Source of the DNA: an uncultured Actinomycetes bacterium
GTDB taxonomy: Bacteria > Actinomycetota > Actinomycetes > Nanopelagicales > Nanopelagicaceae
Length of the DNA: 12,185 nucleotides
Assembly: GCA_903898855.1 (NCBI GenBank)
Contig: CAIUHB010000093.1
Location: 1 to 12,185 of the forward strand
Direction of reading: 5' to 3'
Shown: positions 1 through 7,961 of the stretch, piece by piece
Numbering within the stretch: the first letter of the stretch is position 1
How the letters are laid out: the number at the start of each line of letters is the position of its first letter
The notes under the pieces: model-generated
Told to the model about the DNA's origin: nothing
The model's database searches: none
Seen by the model: the letters and a program-made list of their open reading frames with translations, nothing else
Program-made: the position numbers and the translations under genes

Positions 1-1
1 A

Positions 2-583
2 GTCTCTCGCGCAATCACCGGCGAATACGTCAACGCCTGGAAGGCAGCTCACGCTGGCGGCAACGTCATTGTGAAGGACCTTGCAACAAACCCAGTGCCT
101 CACCTTGATGCGGAAGCAATCTTTGCTGGTTACACACCAGAGGATTCACGCTCATCAGGAATGGTGGCAAAGCATGCTTATCGCCATGAATTGATCAAGG
201 AGATCACAGGTGTGGACGAGATCATCGTCTCCTCACCAATGTGGAACTGGGCCATCCCATCAGTACTCAAGGCGTATATCGATCAAATCATCATCCCAGG
301 AACTCTTGATGGTTCTGGTGCTGATGGCCTCAAGGGCAAGAAGGTCACAATCGTTGTGGCACAAGGTGGTTCATATGCCGAAGGCGCACCACGCCACGGT
401 TGGGATTACGAGACCGGTTACCTCAAGCTTGTCTTCAACGCGCTTGGTGCAACCGATGTTGAAATCATTCTTGCGGAGCTCACACTGGCTGGCCAAGTTC
501 CAGGAATGGAAGCACTTGTTCCAAAGAAGGAAGCATCAATCGCAGCTGCTAAAGAAGCAGCCCGCGTTCGCGCTGCTAAGTAA
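2..583 (+). CDS. azoR: FMN-dependent NADH-azoreductase / flavodoxin-like quinone reductase (5' end cut off)
   Basis: This is a two-electron NAD(P)H reductase of the flavodoxin-like fold that would reduce quinones or azo compounds with bound FMN in the cytoplasm. The reading frame is open from base 2, so the gene begins left of the window. The GTG at 71 is an internal Val codon, because the residues before it (SRAITGEYVNAWKAAH) match the usual start of the family. Supporting family blocks are DLATNPVPHLD, the FMN-binding SSPMWNWAIPSVLKAYID (family: PMYNFxIPxxLKxxxD), VVAQGGSYAEGAP (family: S-x-GG-x-Y), and the GATDVEIILAE strand near the C-terminus. About 193 residues are visible and the family has about 200, so only around ten are missing. 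A strong hairpin follows 15 nt after the stop. AzoR-type assignment is firm at family level; the physiological substrate is unknown. Confidence 0.88.
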   Translation, partial: VSRAITGEYVNAWKAAHAGGNVIVKDLATNPVPHLDAEAIFAGYTPEDSRSSGMVAKHAYRHELIKEITGVDEIIVSSPMWNWAIPSVLKAYIDQIIIPGTLDGSGADGLKGKKVTIVVAQGGSYAEGAPRHGWDYETGYLKLVFNALGATDVEIILAELTLAGQVPGMEALVPKKEASIAAAKEAARVRAAK

Positions 584-598
584 TTAGTTCATCTAGAC

Positions 599-636
599 AA
601 GGGCCACTAGTGCTGTAAAAAGCGCTGGTGGCCCTT
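599..636 (+). terminator. Intrinsic terminator-like hairpin after azoR
   Basis: The arms 599-613 and 622-636 pair over 15 bp (two G-T wobbles) around an 8-nt A-rich loop. The stem is GC-rich and lies just after the azoR stop. No T-tract follows on the plus strand, so it is a hairpin without the classic U-run, which is common in actinobacteria. On the minus strand the only A/T run is in the loop. Confidence 0.7.
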
Positions 637-639
637 CGC

Positions 640-645
640 TACAAT
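640..645 (+). promoter_or_regulatory. Probable -10 element of pgl (leaderless transcript)
   Basis: TACAAT lies 8 nt before the ATG at 654, directly after the azoR terminator hairpin. That distance would put the transcription start at or within a base or two of the start codon. No Shine-Dalgarno sequence is visible before this ATG, which agrees with a leaderless mRNA. No good -35 box is seen; its position would fall in the hairpin's loop and 3' arm. Confidence 0.5.
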
Positions 646-653
646 TGCCCTAT

Positions 654-1403
654 ATGAAACTCACATCTCACTTCATCGCTGATCAGGTCGAGCTAGTAAA
701 TAGCGCAGCCGCCGGCGCAGTAGTTGCAATAGAGAAAGCGTGGAGCTCACGCCGAGATGCTCAAGTTGTCATCACTGGTGGGCGAACCGGACTCGCATTT
801 GTCCAAGCTTTGGATCCGCTGCTCGCTGCAGCGCACGAGAAATACGCCCACTTAAAAGTACATATGTGGTTTAGTGACGAGAGATTTGTCGAGCTAGATA
901 GCCCGGACCGTACTGATACCACTTTAATAAATGGCTTTACTCAGTCTCAAGAATTCATCGTTTTCCATCGCGTGCAAACTCCAACTCAAACTAACTTAGC
1001 GAGCGCAACTAACTCGTTACAAGCAGAGCTTGCTGCAACTCTTCAAGAAGAGTTTGCTGGAAAAATCTCTCCACTCAATTTTGATCTCGTCATTTTAAGT
1101 ATGGGGGAGGATGGCCATGTTGCCTCTTGCTTCCCTGGTGATACCTCACTCCTTAACTCCACGGAATTTGCAGCCGCTATCTCCAATTCACCCAAGCCGC
1201 CGGCAGAGCGAGTGACTATCACCCTCCATCGCCTGGGAAAGAGCGAGATAACCTTTATTTTCGCCCTGGGCGAGGGTAAAAAAGAGGCTTTGGCGGCAAC
1301 ACTCGCAGGCTCGGCGGTTATGCCGATTGAATTATTACGGCAGAATTCTCCTATAGGAGAGATCATCATCCTCACGGATATTGATAGCCCTGGGACTATT
1401 TAG
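654..1403 (+). CDS. pgl: 6-phosphogluconolactonase (DevB/Pgl type)
   Basis: It hydrolyses 6-phosphoglucono-1,5-lactone to 6-phosphogluconate, the second step of the oxidative pentose-phosphate pathway, between Zwf and Gnd. The protein has 249 residues, normal for the NagB-like Pgl family. Visible motifs are the phosphate-binding ITGGRTG (40-46), HMWFSDERFV (70-79) and the catalytic block LSMGEDGHVASCFPG (148-162) with the expected His155. PKPPAERVTITL (180-191) is also typical of the family. I chose ATG 654 over the in-frame TTG at 645: the TTG overlaps the apparent -10 box and the extra residues MPY are not family-like. The gene precedes gnd and zwf on the same strand, separated from gnd by 113 bp. 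Confidence 0.93.
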   Translation: MKLTSHFIADQVELVNSAAAGAVVAIEKAWSSRRDAQVVITGGRTGLAFVQALDPLLAAAHEKYAHLKVHMWFSDERFVELDSPDRTDTTLINGFTQSQEFIVFHRVQTPTQTNLASATNSLQAELAATLQEEFAGKISPLNFDLVILSMGEDGHVASCFPGDTSLLNSTEFAAAISNSPKPPAERVTITLHRLGKSEITFIFALGEGKKEALAATLAGSAVMPIELLRQNSPIGEIIILTDIDSPGTI

Positions 1404-1516
1404 CGCCGAATCGTTGTTATCGATGTAAGGCCGTTGAGCAAAGAGCAAGACCTCTCAGTGTCGAGAGCAGATGAGCGTTTATTACTAATGCAGCTGCATA
1501 ACTGGGAGAGAAGAAA

Positions 1517-2554
1517 ATGGCAGATTCAATGCAATTCACAATGGTTGGTCTTGGTCGCATGGGCGCAAATATCGTGCGCCGTATCTCGGGACATATCGAC
1601 CCATCCACTCCAATCTCCATCAACGTCTTTGACGTCAGCCCTGAGACAACTGCCACTGTTGCTAATGAGGGTTACAACGGACTTGCCTCGGTAGCCGATC
1701 TCAAGAAGCTTAATAACAGCGCCGCCCCACAAGTTGTTTGGGTGATGGTCCCTGCCGAAGTAACAGCCCAAACCATTAAGGCAGTGGCCGAGCACCTCGA
1801 AGCCGGATCAACAATTATTGATGGCGGAAATACTTTCTATCGTGACGATATTGCAAATGCCGAGTGGCTCAAGGAGAAGGGCATCAACTTCGTTGATGTC
1901 GGAACCTCCGGTGGTGTCTACGGACTTGAGCGCGGTTACAGCTTGATGATTGGCGGAGATAAGTCAATCGTCGAACGCCTCAATCCAATTTTTATTGCAC
2001 TCGCACCTGGAGTTGCTGCAGCTGATCGCACACCAGGAAAAGATGGCACACCAGCTCAAGCTGAATACGGTTTTTATCACTGTGGTCCAGTTGGTTCCGG
2101 CCACTTTGTGAAGATGGTTCACAACGGAATTGAATATGGTGCGATGGCTGCATATGCCGAGGGCCTTAACTTGCTCGACACCGTTCGCAATGGCATTAAG
2201 CACCCAACTTCAGTGGGTACTCACACCGAGACAAAGTACGACCTCAATCTTGCTGAGATCTCAGAAGTCTGGCGCCGCGGATCAGTTGTTGCATCCTGGC
2301 TCCTTGATCTCACTGCCGAGGCTTACAACGAAGATCCAAAGCTTGATACTTACACTGGTTCGGTCGCAGATTCAGGCGAAGGTCGTTGGACAGTACAGAC
2401 TGCAATTGATGCCGGCGTTCCAGCAAATGTGCTGAGCGCATCTCTCATGGGTCGCTTCTCTTCTCGCGGCAATGATCTATATGCCAACAAAGTTCTCTCT
2501 GCCATGCGCAAGAAATTTGGTGGTCACTCTGAAGCTGCAAAGAAGAAGAGCTAA
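1517..2554 (+). CDS. gnd: 6-phosphogluconate dehydrogenase, decarboxylating, short (GntZ/YqeC-like) type
   Basis: It oxidatively decarboxylates 6-phosphogluconate to ribulose 5-phosphate. At 345 residues it belongs to the short form rather than the ~470-residue GndA form. Motifs: Rossmann [10 protein letters not shown] (10-19), IDGGNT (101-106), the substrate signature [15 protein letters not shown] (127-141), and the catalytic stretch [14 protein letters not shown] (195-208) with Lys199. Strand beta-2 ends in NVFDVSPE, with Asp39 where NADP-specific enzymes carry Asn-Arg-Thr/Ser. In this family an acidic residue there usually means NAD+ preference. A ribosome binding site GGGAGAG lies 6 nt before the ATG. 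The 113-bp leader (1404-1516) shows no promoter I would defend. The TAA stop overlaps the zwf ATG by one base (TAATG), so the two are probably translationally coupled. Confidence 0.94.
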   Translation: MADSMQFTMVGLGRMGANIVRRISGHIDPSTPISINVFDVSPETTATVANEGYNGLASVADLKKLNNSAAPQVVWVMVPAEVTAQTIKAVAEHLEAGSTIIDGGNTFYRDDIANAEWLKEKGINFVDVGTSGGVYGLERGYSLMIGGDKSIVERLNPIFIALAPGVAAADRTPGKDGTPAQAEYGFYHCGPVGSGHFVKMVHNGIEYGAMAAYAEGLNLLDTVRNGIKHPTSVGTHTETKYDLNLAEISEVWRRGSVVASWLLDLTAEAYNEDPKLDTYTGSVADSGEGRWTVQTAIDAGVPANVLSASLMGRFSSRGNDLYANKVLSAMRKKFGGHSEAAKKKS

Positions 2555-3966
2555 TGAATTCACCACTACCTCCCCGTCCTGGTTCACATGGCTTTACCCC
2601 ACCGGAGCCAGCAGATGTCCTCGTTATGTTCGGTGCGACCGGCGATCTAGCGAAGAAGAAGCTATTTCCTGCGCTTTATAACATGGCGCTCAATGGCGCA
2701 CTCAACGCTGATGTAGTTGGCGTCGCCTCAACGAAGTGGGATCACGAGCAATTTGTTAATAATGCTTTTGAAGCAATTCGCACCCGTGTTCCAGATGTAG
2801 ATGAGAAAGTCATCTCTCAACTCGATGCCAAGATGTCGCTTGTTGTCGGAAACTACGAAGATCCACAGGTCTATAAAGATTTGGCCACAAAGCTTGAGGG
2901 TAAGAACAATCCAGTTATCTACCTTGCGATTCCACCCGTACTCTTTGAACAAGTGACTACAGGTCTTGCTTCGGTCGGACTGACAAAGTCTGCTCGCGTT
3001 GTTCTCGAAAAGCCTTTTGGTCGCGATTTAAAGTCGGCTATCAAATTGCAAGAGGCGCTCGAAGCAGTCATGCCGGAGTCGCAAATCTTCCGTATTGATC
3101 ACTACCTCGGCAAAGAATCAGTTGAAGATATTTTGATCTTCCGTTTTGCTAACTCAATTTGGGAGCCACTCTGGAATCGTCGCTATATCAATAGCGTTCA
3201 AATCACGATGGCCGAAGATTTCGGAATCGAAGGTCGCGGTGCTTTCTATGATGGCGTTGGCGCATTCCGCGATGTACTACAAAATCACTTGCTTCAAGTT
3301 CTTGCACTTATTGCGATGGAGCCACCATCAGAGCTCACCTCGCAATATATGGAAGATGAGAAGATCAAAGTATTTCGAGCGATTGATGCCCTCGAACCAC
3401 AAGAAGTTGTGCGCGGACAATACGTTGGCTATCTCGATGAAACTGGCGTTGCCAAAGATTCCACCACCGAAACTTTTGCAGCTGCAATCGTCCACGTCGA
3501 TAACTGGCGTTGGGCCGGCGTACCTTTCTATATGCGCACAGGTAAGCAGCTAAAAGAGACTGTGTTAGAAGTCGTTGTTGAGTTTAAGCAACCACCTCGT
3601 ATGCTCTTTGCAGATACTCAAGCGGGTTCACCTAACGTGCTTCGCTTCCGTCTCGGAAAGAACGATGGCGTAGATATTGAACTCATGGCTAAGGCGCCGG
3701 GAGATATGCTCAAGACAGTTCCAGTTCAACTTAATGTTGAATTCAGCGCTGCGCTCGGCGATCGCCAGGAAGCGTATGAGCGCTTACTTCGCGCCGCGAT
3801 GGCGGGGGATCACATGCGCTTTACTCGCATCGATTCAGTTCTTGAAACGTGGCGCATCCTGGAGAAGGTATTGGATACCAATATTCCGGTCTATCCATAC
3901 TTCAAGGGAACATGGGGACCTGAGAAGGTTGATGAGCTGGTTCCACATGGCTGGATCGAGCTCTAA
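2554..3966 (+). CDS. zwf: Glucose-6-phosphate 1-dehydrogenase
   Basis: It oxidises glucose 6-phosphate to 6-phosphogluconolactone, the entry step of the oxidative pentose-phosphate pathway. The 470 residues carry the nucleotide-binding [18 protein letters not shown] (26-43), EKPFGRDL (152-159) and the active-site signature RIDHYLGKE (180-188) with the catalytic His. The C-terminal part with [13 protein letters not shown] and a final [14 protein letters not shown] is also standard. It is slightly shorter than the usual ~490-510. It starts one base inside the gnd stop codon and has no Shine-Dalgarno of its own that I can see. In many actinobacteria zwf is followed by opcA, whose product activates it. 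Here the next gene is convergent and unrelated, so OpcA is absent or encoded elsewhere. Confidence 0.95.
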   Translation: MNSPLPPRPGSHGFTPPEPADVLVMFGATGDLAKKKLFPALYNMALNGALNADVVGVASTKWDHEQFVNNAFEAIRTRVPDVDEKVISQLDAKMSLVVGNYEDPQVYKDLATKLEGKNNPVIYLAIPPVLFEQVTTGLASVGLTKSARVVLEKPFGRDLKSAIKLQEALEAVMPESQIFRIDHYLGKESVEDILIFRFANSIWEPLWNRRYINSVQITMAEDFGIEGRGAFYDGVGAFRDVLQNHLLQVLALIAMEPPSELTSQYMEDEKIKVFRAIDALEPQEVVRGQYVGYLDETGVAKDSTTETFAAAIVHVDNWRWAGVPFYMRTGKQLKETVLEVVVEFKQPPRMLFADTQAGSPNVLRFRLGKNDGVDIELMAKAPGDMLKTVPVQLNVEFSAALGDRQEAYERLLRAAMAGDHMRFTRIDSVLETWRILEKVLDTNIPVYPYFKGTWGPEKVDELVPHGWIEL

Positions 3967-4019
3967 CTTTTATAACTCTGCAAACTCAACTTTCTGCAGT
4001 GTGAATTAGCTAGTGACGC

Positions 4020-4592
4020 TTACTTAACTATCTCTTGCAGGCGGTGGCTTACTTCGTAGACTCCGTAGGCAAGGCCATCAATTGCCAGGATGTAGACATT
4101 GTTGCCGCTAGCAGTTGCTCGCTCAACGACTTCAAGAATTTCTGCGCGCATTGGCGCGGTGTTTCGGACTAGAGCGTGGCTATGGCCAAAGAGCGCGGTG
4201 CGAACTTTGCCATGAAGGATGATGCGCGCAGCTAAACCTTGAATCGAAGATTGATTCCATTGGGTGTAGGCGATCGGTTTAACGCCAGCCGCTTCTAAAT
4301 ACTTACCCACTTGCTCCATAGATTTATGTTGGTCACTTGGGTTTTCAAATACTTTTTTGAGGTGCTCACGCAATCCCACAATGAGCGTCAATAGAATCTC
4401 TTTTAGTTCGCTCTCTTGAATGATGGATTCTTCGGAGCTATCAAAGGGATCGATAATCAGAAGTTCGGTAACGACTTCAAAGATCTCTTCAAATTCGGGG
4501 AGTTGGGGCTCTTCTTGCTTTGCTGCTCGGCCCTTTTCTTGGCTCTTGTTTAAGCCTCTATTTTTCTTGCGAAAGAATGAGAAAAACTTCAT
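4020..4592 (-). CDS. Uncharacterised 190-residue protein coupled to hisN
   Basis: I do not recognise a family. The N-terminus is strongly basic (MKFFSFFRKKNRGLNKSQEK), followed by an acidic stretch (about 27-65) rich in Glu, then a predicted helical segment (62-84) and a mixed alpha/beta C-terminal half. The most distinctive parts are ARIILHGKVRTALFGHSHAL (122-141, with a GHSH motif) and NNVYILAIDGLAYGVYE (164-180). There is no signal peptide and no membrane helix. Its ATG overlaps the hisN stop as ATGA (4 nt), so it is very likely translated with hisN as the last gene of the aroA-rsgA-hisN run. It converges on zwf across a 53-bp gap. The reading frame is intact over the whole length and the start and coupling are convincing, so I believe it is a real gene; function unknown. 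Confidence 0.8.
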   Translation of the reverse strand: MKFFSFFRKKNRGLNKSQEKGRAAKQEEPQLPEFEEIFEVVTELLIIDPFDSSEESIIQESELKEILLTLIVGLREHLKKVFENPSDQHKSMEQVGKYLEAAGVKPIAYTQWNQSSIQGLAARIILHGKVRTALFGHSHALVRNTAPMRAEILEVVERATASGNNVYILAIDGLAYGVYEVSHRLQEIVK

Positions 4593-5476
4593 GCGTTTAG
4601 CGCTTCGATAAAATGGTGATGGAGAAGGGCATTGCTGGTGACCAAACTTCCGCCATGAGAGCCAGGCTTGCCTTCAATATTGGTGAACTCACCGCCGGCT
4701 TCTTTTACGATGATTTCTAAAGCCGCCATATCCCAGAGCGCGAGTTGGGGTTCTACAGCAATATCTACTGCGCCTTCGGCGACCAACATATGCGACCAGA
4801 AATCACCAAAGCCACGTGTGCGCCAGACCCGTTCCTGTAATTGGAGGAACGCGGCTTTACGTGAACCCCAGCCAATTAAATCCGAGTATGACAACTGGGC
4901 ATCGGAGAGCGACGAAACTTTAGATACCGCAAGCTTCTTAAGCTTGGCCTGCTTCTCTTCAGCAAATGTATTGGAGTTGGAAATGGAGTTATCGGCTTGG
5001 CTGACAAATACATTTTCATTCACAAAAGCGCCAAGGCCAAGACCGGCATGCCAGCGACGATGAAGTGCAGGGGCGGAAACTACGCCGGCTATTACTGACT
5101 GCGATGGCGTTGAGACTCCAATGAGCGTGGCCCAGGTGGGAATACCGCGAACGAAATTCTTGGTGCCATCAATCGGATCAATTACCCAGAAATGTTTTCC
5201 AGTGCCATGCATCGATGCCGCTAAATTCGAATCTAAATCGGCACTTCCAAATTCTTCGCCAACTATGAGGTCATCTGGACGTTCGGATTGCAGTACTTCG
5301 CGAAGTGCTCGCTCGACCGCCATATCGGCATCAGTAACCGGAGTTAAATCTGGTTTGGTATCAATTACGAGATCTTGCGCTTGGTATCTAGCCATTGTTA
5401 GAGAATCCGCGATATCGGCTAGACGCAGCGCGAGTGCTAGGTCATCCGCAACGCTAAATGGACGACTTGTGCTCAT
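4589..5476 (-). CDS. hisN: Histidinol-phosphatase, inositol-monophosphatase family
   Basis: It is a Mg2+-dependent phosphatase; the actinobacterial HisN branch dephosphorylates L-histidinol phosphate in histidine synthesis. Metal-binding motifs are all present: KPDLTPVTDAD (41-51), VGEEFG (72-77, Glu74), WVIDPIDGTKNFVRG (97-111, Asp100 and Asp103) and LWDMAAL (247-253, Asp249). RGFGDFWSHMLVAEGAVDIAVEP (221-243) is typical of HisN-like proteins rather than of SuhB, and supports this subfamily. Length is 295, a little above the usual ~260. The excess lies around 160-188, a Ser/Asn/Lys-rich insertion between two core strands. The start codon is 14 nt after the rsgA stop with only a weak Shine-Dalgarno. 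Other inositol-phosphatase-type activity cannot be excluded. Confidence 0.86.
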   Translation of the reverse strand: MSTSRPFSVADDLALALRLADIADSLTMARYQAQDLVIDTKPDLTPVTDADMAVERALREVLQSERPDDLIVGEEFGSADLDSNLAASMHGTGKHFWVIDPIDGTKNFVRGIPTWATLIGVSTPSQSVIAGVVSAPALHRRWHAGLGLGAFVNENVFVSQADNSISNSNTFAEEKQAKLKKLAVSKVSSLSDAQLSYSDLIGWGSRKAAFLQLQERVWRTRGFGDFWSHMLVAEGAVDIAVEPQLALWDMAALEIIVKEAGGEFTNIEGKPGSHGGSLVTSNALLHHHFIEALNA

Positions 5477-5490
5477 CTCTGAAGTTTAAC

Positions 5491-6462
5491 TTACTTACTG
5501 CCAGCCAGGATTCGACGCAGACTATCGAGGCGTGAGAGCTCCTTCTCGCCAAAAGATGGCCAATTATTGAGCGCGCACTCTTCTTCATTATGCGAACAGT
5601 TCTTTGGGCAATGTTCAATCGCCTCGCTGAATTCGGCGAAGGCCGAGAGGATGCGATCGGTTTTTATATGTGCGACGCCAAAGGAGCGCACTCCCGGAGT
5701 ATCGATGATCCAGCCAGTGCCGGAGTCGAGCATTAAGGCAACGGCGCTGGAAGATGTGTGACGTCCATGTCCAGTTACTTCATTAACTGAACCAGTTAAA
5801 CGATTGGAAGATTCGACAAGTGCATTGACCAAAGTGGATTTTCCAACGCCAGAATGGCCGAGGAGCACTGTTACTTTGCCCTCCAAGATTTCTCGAATGG
5901 GCGCTAAATCAGCGCCGCGCTCTCGTTGCAGAATCGGAATATCTAGTTCGGTATAAGGCTTGAGGAATTCTGTGGCATCGGCCAAATCGCGTTTGGTCAC
6001 GATGATGATCGGTTTAATTCCTTGATCGAATGCAACAACCAGCGCGCGGTCTACAAAGCCATGACGTGGCTCTGGATTCGCGGCGGCAATCACAATCGCC
6101 ATTTGATCGACGTTGGCAACAATCATCTTCTCTACCGTTGCAACATCATCAACAGTACGAGTCAGAGTATTGCGGCGTTCGTTAACGGTAACTATTCGCG
6201 CTAGCGACCCCTCGCTGCCGGAGGTATCACCAACAATTCCAACGTGGTCTCCTACGACAACGGCATTCTTGCCAAGTTCGCGGGATTTCATCGCCGTTAC
6301 GATCTCTTCACCGACGAGACAGGTGATGCGCCCGCGATCGACGGCAATAACTAGGCCTTGATCTGCGGCGGAATAATCAGGACGATCTTTAGTACGTGGG
6401 CGAGTGCTGCGCTTTGGACGTGAGCGGATATCGTCCTCATCCATCGATCTGGCGTTACGCAA
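5491..6462 (-). CDS. rsgA: Ribosome small subunit-dependent GTPase A
   Basis: RsgA (YjeQ/YloQ) is a circularly permuted GTPase that helps late maturation of the 30S subunit. The 323 residues show an OB-fold N-terminal region (about 35-105), then G4 TKRD (156-159), G1/P-loop GHSGVGKST (202-210), G2 GHGRHTSSSA (231-240) and G3 DTPG (254-257). This permuted order defines the family. A zinc-binding end follows, CPKNCSHNEEEC (285-296). The start is a TTG: a TGAGGA Shine-Dalgarno sits 6 nt upstream and overlaps the aroA stop codon, while the in-frame ATG six codons later has no such site. The 9-nt gap to aroA implies co-translation. The basic N-terminal tail (RSRPKRSTRPRTKDR) is common in actinobacterial RsgA. 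Confidence 0.95.
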   Translation of the reverse strand: MRNARSMDEDDIRSRPKRSTRPRTKDRPDYSAADQGLVIAVDRGRITCLVGEEIVTAMKSRELGKNAVVVGDHVGIVGDTSGSEGSLARIVTVNERRNTLTRTVDDVATVEKMIVANVDQMAIVIAAANPEPRHGFVDRALVVAFDQGIKPIIIVTKRDLADATEFLKPYTELDIPILQRERGADLAPIREILEGKVTVLLGHSGVGKSTLVNALVESSNRLTGSVNEVTGHGRHTSSSAVALMLDSGTGWIIDTPGVRSFGVAHIKTDRILSAFAEFSEAIEHCPKNCSHNEEECALNNWPSFGEKELSRLDSLRRILAGSK

Positions 6463-6471
6463 GTACGTTCC

Positions 6472-7890
6472 TCAAGCGAGCAATCCGGCCCAGGCACCTG
6501 GAAAATCAGGCAAGGTCTTTTGCGTAGTTGCGATGTCTTCGACTTTGATGCCTTCAACAACTAAACCAAGCATCGCGCCTGCTGTTGCAAGACGATGGTC
6601 CTCATATGTGTGGAAAATTCCGCCATGTAGTGTCGCCGGGGAGATATGCAGCGCGCTCTCTTCTTCATCAACATCCCCGCCGAGGGCATTGATCTCAGCT
6701 GCTAACGCCGCTAAGCGATCGGTCTCGTGAAGTCGCAGGTGCGCAATTCCGCGAAGTGATGATGGTGAATCAGCAAGTGCTGCAACTGCCGCAATAGAAG
6801 GTGTCAGCTCGCCGACATCATGAAGGTCAACATCAATTCCGTGAATTGCACCGGTTGAAGTAATGGTGAGTGATGAGCCCTGTTTACGTTGATGGTCGTG
6901 GCCATTTGCGCCATTGGTCTCTGTCGAAGAAGCGGGCGTGAAAACAATTTCGGCGCCCATCTTGGCAAAGATGGTGCGAAGTTGATCGCCCGGTTGAGTT
7001 GTCGACTCTGGCCAATCAGCAATCGTGACGCTGCCACCACAGATCATCGCGGCAGCCATAAATGGCGCTGCGTTTGAGAGATCGGGTTCGATAACTAAAT
7101 CACGGCCTTTAAGTTCACCAGGATGAACGCGCCAGATTAACTTTCCTTCTGGACTGCGTGAAATATCAACAGTCGCACCGAAATCGCGGAGCATAGAAAC
7201 GGTCATATCAATATGTGGCATCGAAGGAAGTGTCGCTCCGCTATCGCAGATCGTGATTCCCTCCTTCATCGATGGTCCAACTAAGAGAAGCGCCGAAACA
7301 AATTGGCTGGAAGCGCTGGCATCGATATTGATGGTGCCACCGCGCAATTTGCCGTTGGCATTAATAGTCATGGGAAGTGCGTAACGATTTCCATGTTCGA
7401 TGGTTACACCGAGATCTTCTAGTGCAGAGATAACCGGGCCAAGTGGTCGCTCGTGGGACCTGGGATCGCCATCAAAGTGAACTAGCCCTTCTGCCATTGC
7501 CGCAAGTGGCGGGAGAAATCGCATCACCGTTCCGGCATTGCCAACATCTACTGAGACCGGCCCCATTAACTTAGCTGGAGTAATTTCTAGATCGCCATTT
7601 GCGAGTTGGCTGATGCCACAACCCAGAGCCTTGAGGCCGGCAATCATTAATGCGGAGTCACGGGAGTGCAGCGGTTTGCGAAGCAGCGATGGGCTAGTTG
7701 CAAGTGCGGCGAGAATAAGAGCGCGATTAGTTACCGATTTAGATCCAGGAATTTCAATTACTTTTGGCGAACCATCAGAGTTGGCAATCGGTTTCGCACC
7801 GCGAAAAGGAGCGGGCCAAAGTTCTGCGCCGGAGTTTTCAGCATTGTGCCCAGCGCTATTACTGACGCCTGACTGCTGTGATGAACTCAT
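6472..7890 (-). CDS. aroA: 3-phosphoshikimate 1-carboxyvinyltransferase (EPSP synthase)
   Basis: It joins shikimate 3-phosphate and phosphoenolpyruvate in the shikimate pathway. The 472 residues contain PGSKSVTNRALIL (48-60, Lys51 for PEP and Ser for S3P), GNAGTVMRFLPPLA (117-130), DGDPRSHERPLGP (140-152), SASSQFVSALLL (192-203), LHETDRL (387-393) and EDHRLATAGAML (430-441). The protein is longer than the usual ~430 for two reasons. There is a Ser/Asn-rich N-terminal extension of about 40 residues, and a hydrophilic insertion at about 318-340 (Ser, Asn, Gly, His, Gln-rich). I start it at ATG 7890 instead of the upstream in-frame TTG at 7914, because a -10 box lies between them, 7 nt before the ATG. 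It heads the aroA-rsgA-hisN run and is divergent from the SRAP gene. Confidence 0.95.
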   Translation of the reverse strand: MSSSQQSGVSNSAGHNAENSGAELWPAPFRGAKPIANSDGSPKVIEIPGSKSVTNRALILAALATSPSLLRKPLHSRDSALMIAGLKALGCGISQLANGDLEITPAKLMGPVSVDVGNAGTVMRFLPPLAAMAEGLVHFDGDPRSHERPLGPVISALEDLGVTIEHGNRYALPMTINANGKLRGGTINIDASASSQFVSALLLVGPSMKEGITICDSGATLPSMPHIDMTVSMLRDFGATVDISRSPEGKLIWRVHPGELKGRDLVIEPDLSNAAPFMAAAMICGGSVTIADWPESTTQPGDQLRTIFAKMGAEIVFTPASSTETNGANGHDHQRKQGSSLTITSTGAIHGIDVDLHDVGELTPSIAAVAALADSPSSLRGIAHLRLHETDRLAALAAEINALGGDVDEEESALHISPATLHGGIFHTYEDHRLATAGAMLGLVVEGIKVEDIATTQKTLPDFPGAWAGLLA

Positions 7891-7897
7891 TGAGCCA

Positions 7898-7903
7898 AGT
7901 CTA
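7898..7903 (-). promoter_or_regulatory. Probable -10 element of aroA operon (leaderless)
   Basis: On the minus strand TAGACT ends 7 nt before the ATG at 7890. Transcription should then begin at or next to the start codon. There is no Shine-Dalgarno before this ATG. The -35 is weak (TTTGGG 17 nt upstream at most). Confidence 0.5.
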
Positions 7904-7949
7904 CACGCGAGCAAACGCGACCCAAATCTAATAATTCTCCGCCTAGCAG

Positions 7950-7955
7950 TAACCT
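7950..7955 (+). promoter_or_regulatory. Possible -10 element of the SRAP gene (leaderless)
   Basis: TAACCT lies 6 nt before the GTG at 7962. The purines directly before the GTG (gagagg) are too close to act as a normal ribosome binding site, which favours a leaderless mRNA. It would be divergent from the aroA promoter, with the two -10 boxes about 50 bp apart. Confidence 0.35.
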
Positions 7956-7961
7956 TGAGAG

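Noticed and set aside
71..73. GTG at 71 as the start of the azoreductase
   Set aside because: The frame is open to the left edge and the preceding residues match the family N-terminus, so this is an internal Val.
645..653. TTG start for pgl at 645
   Set aside because: It overlaps the apparent -10 element and adds three residues that are not family-like; ATG 654 fits better.
3967..4019. Bidirectional terminator between zwf and the 190-residue gene
   Set aside because: Only a 5-bp CTGCA/TGCAG stem with a large loop; too weak to call.
4020..4592. OpcA, the Zwf activator, next to zwf
   Set aside because: The protein is on the opposite strand, 190 residues instead of ~300, and shows no OpcA-like sequence that I recognise.
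5121..5489. 122-codon plus-strand frame
   Set aside because: Antisense shadow of hisN; Ser/Arg-rich composition typical of a reversed coding strand.
6404..6730. 108-codon plus-strand frame across the aroA/rsgA junction
   Set aside because: It is antisense to two well-supported genes and has no recognisable protein features.
7891..7914. TTG start for aroA at 7914
   Set aside because: The likely -10 box lies between it and ATG 7890, so the transcript would not contain it.
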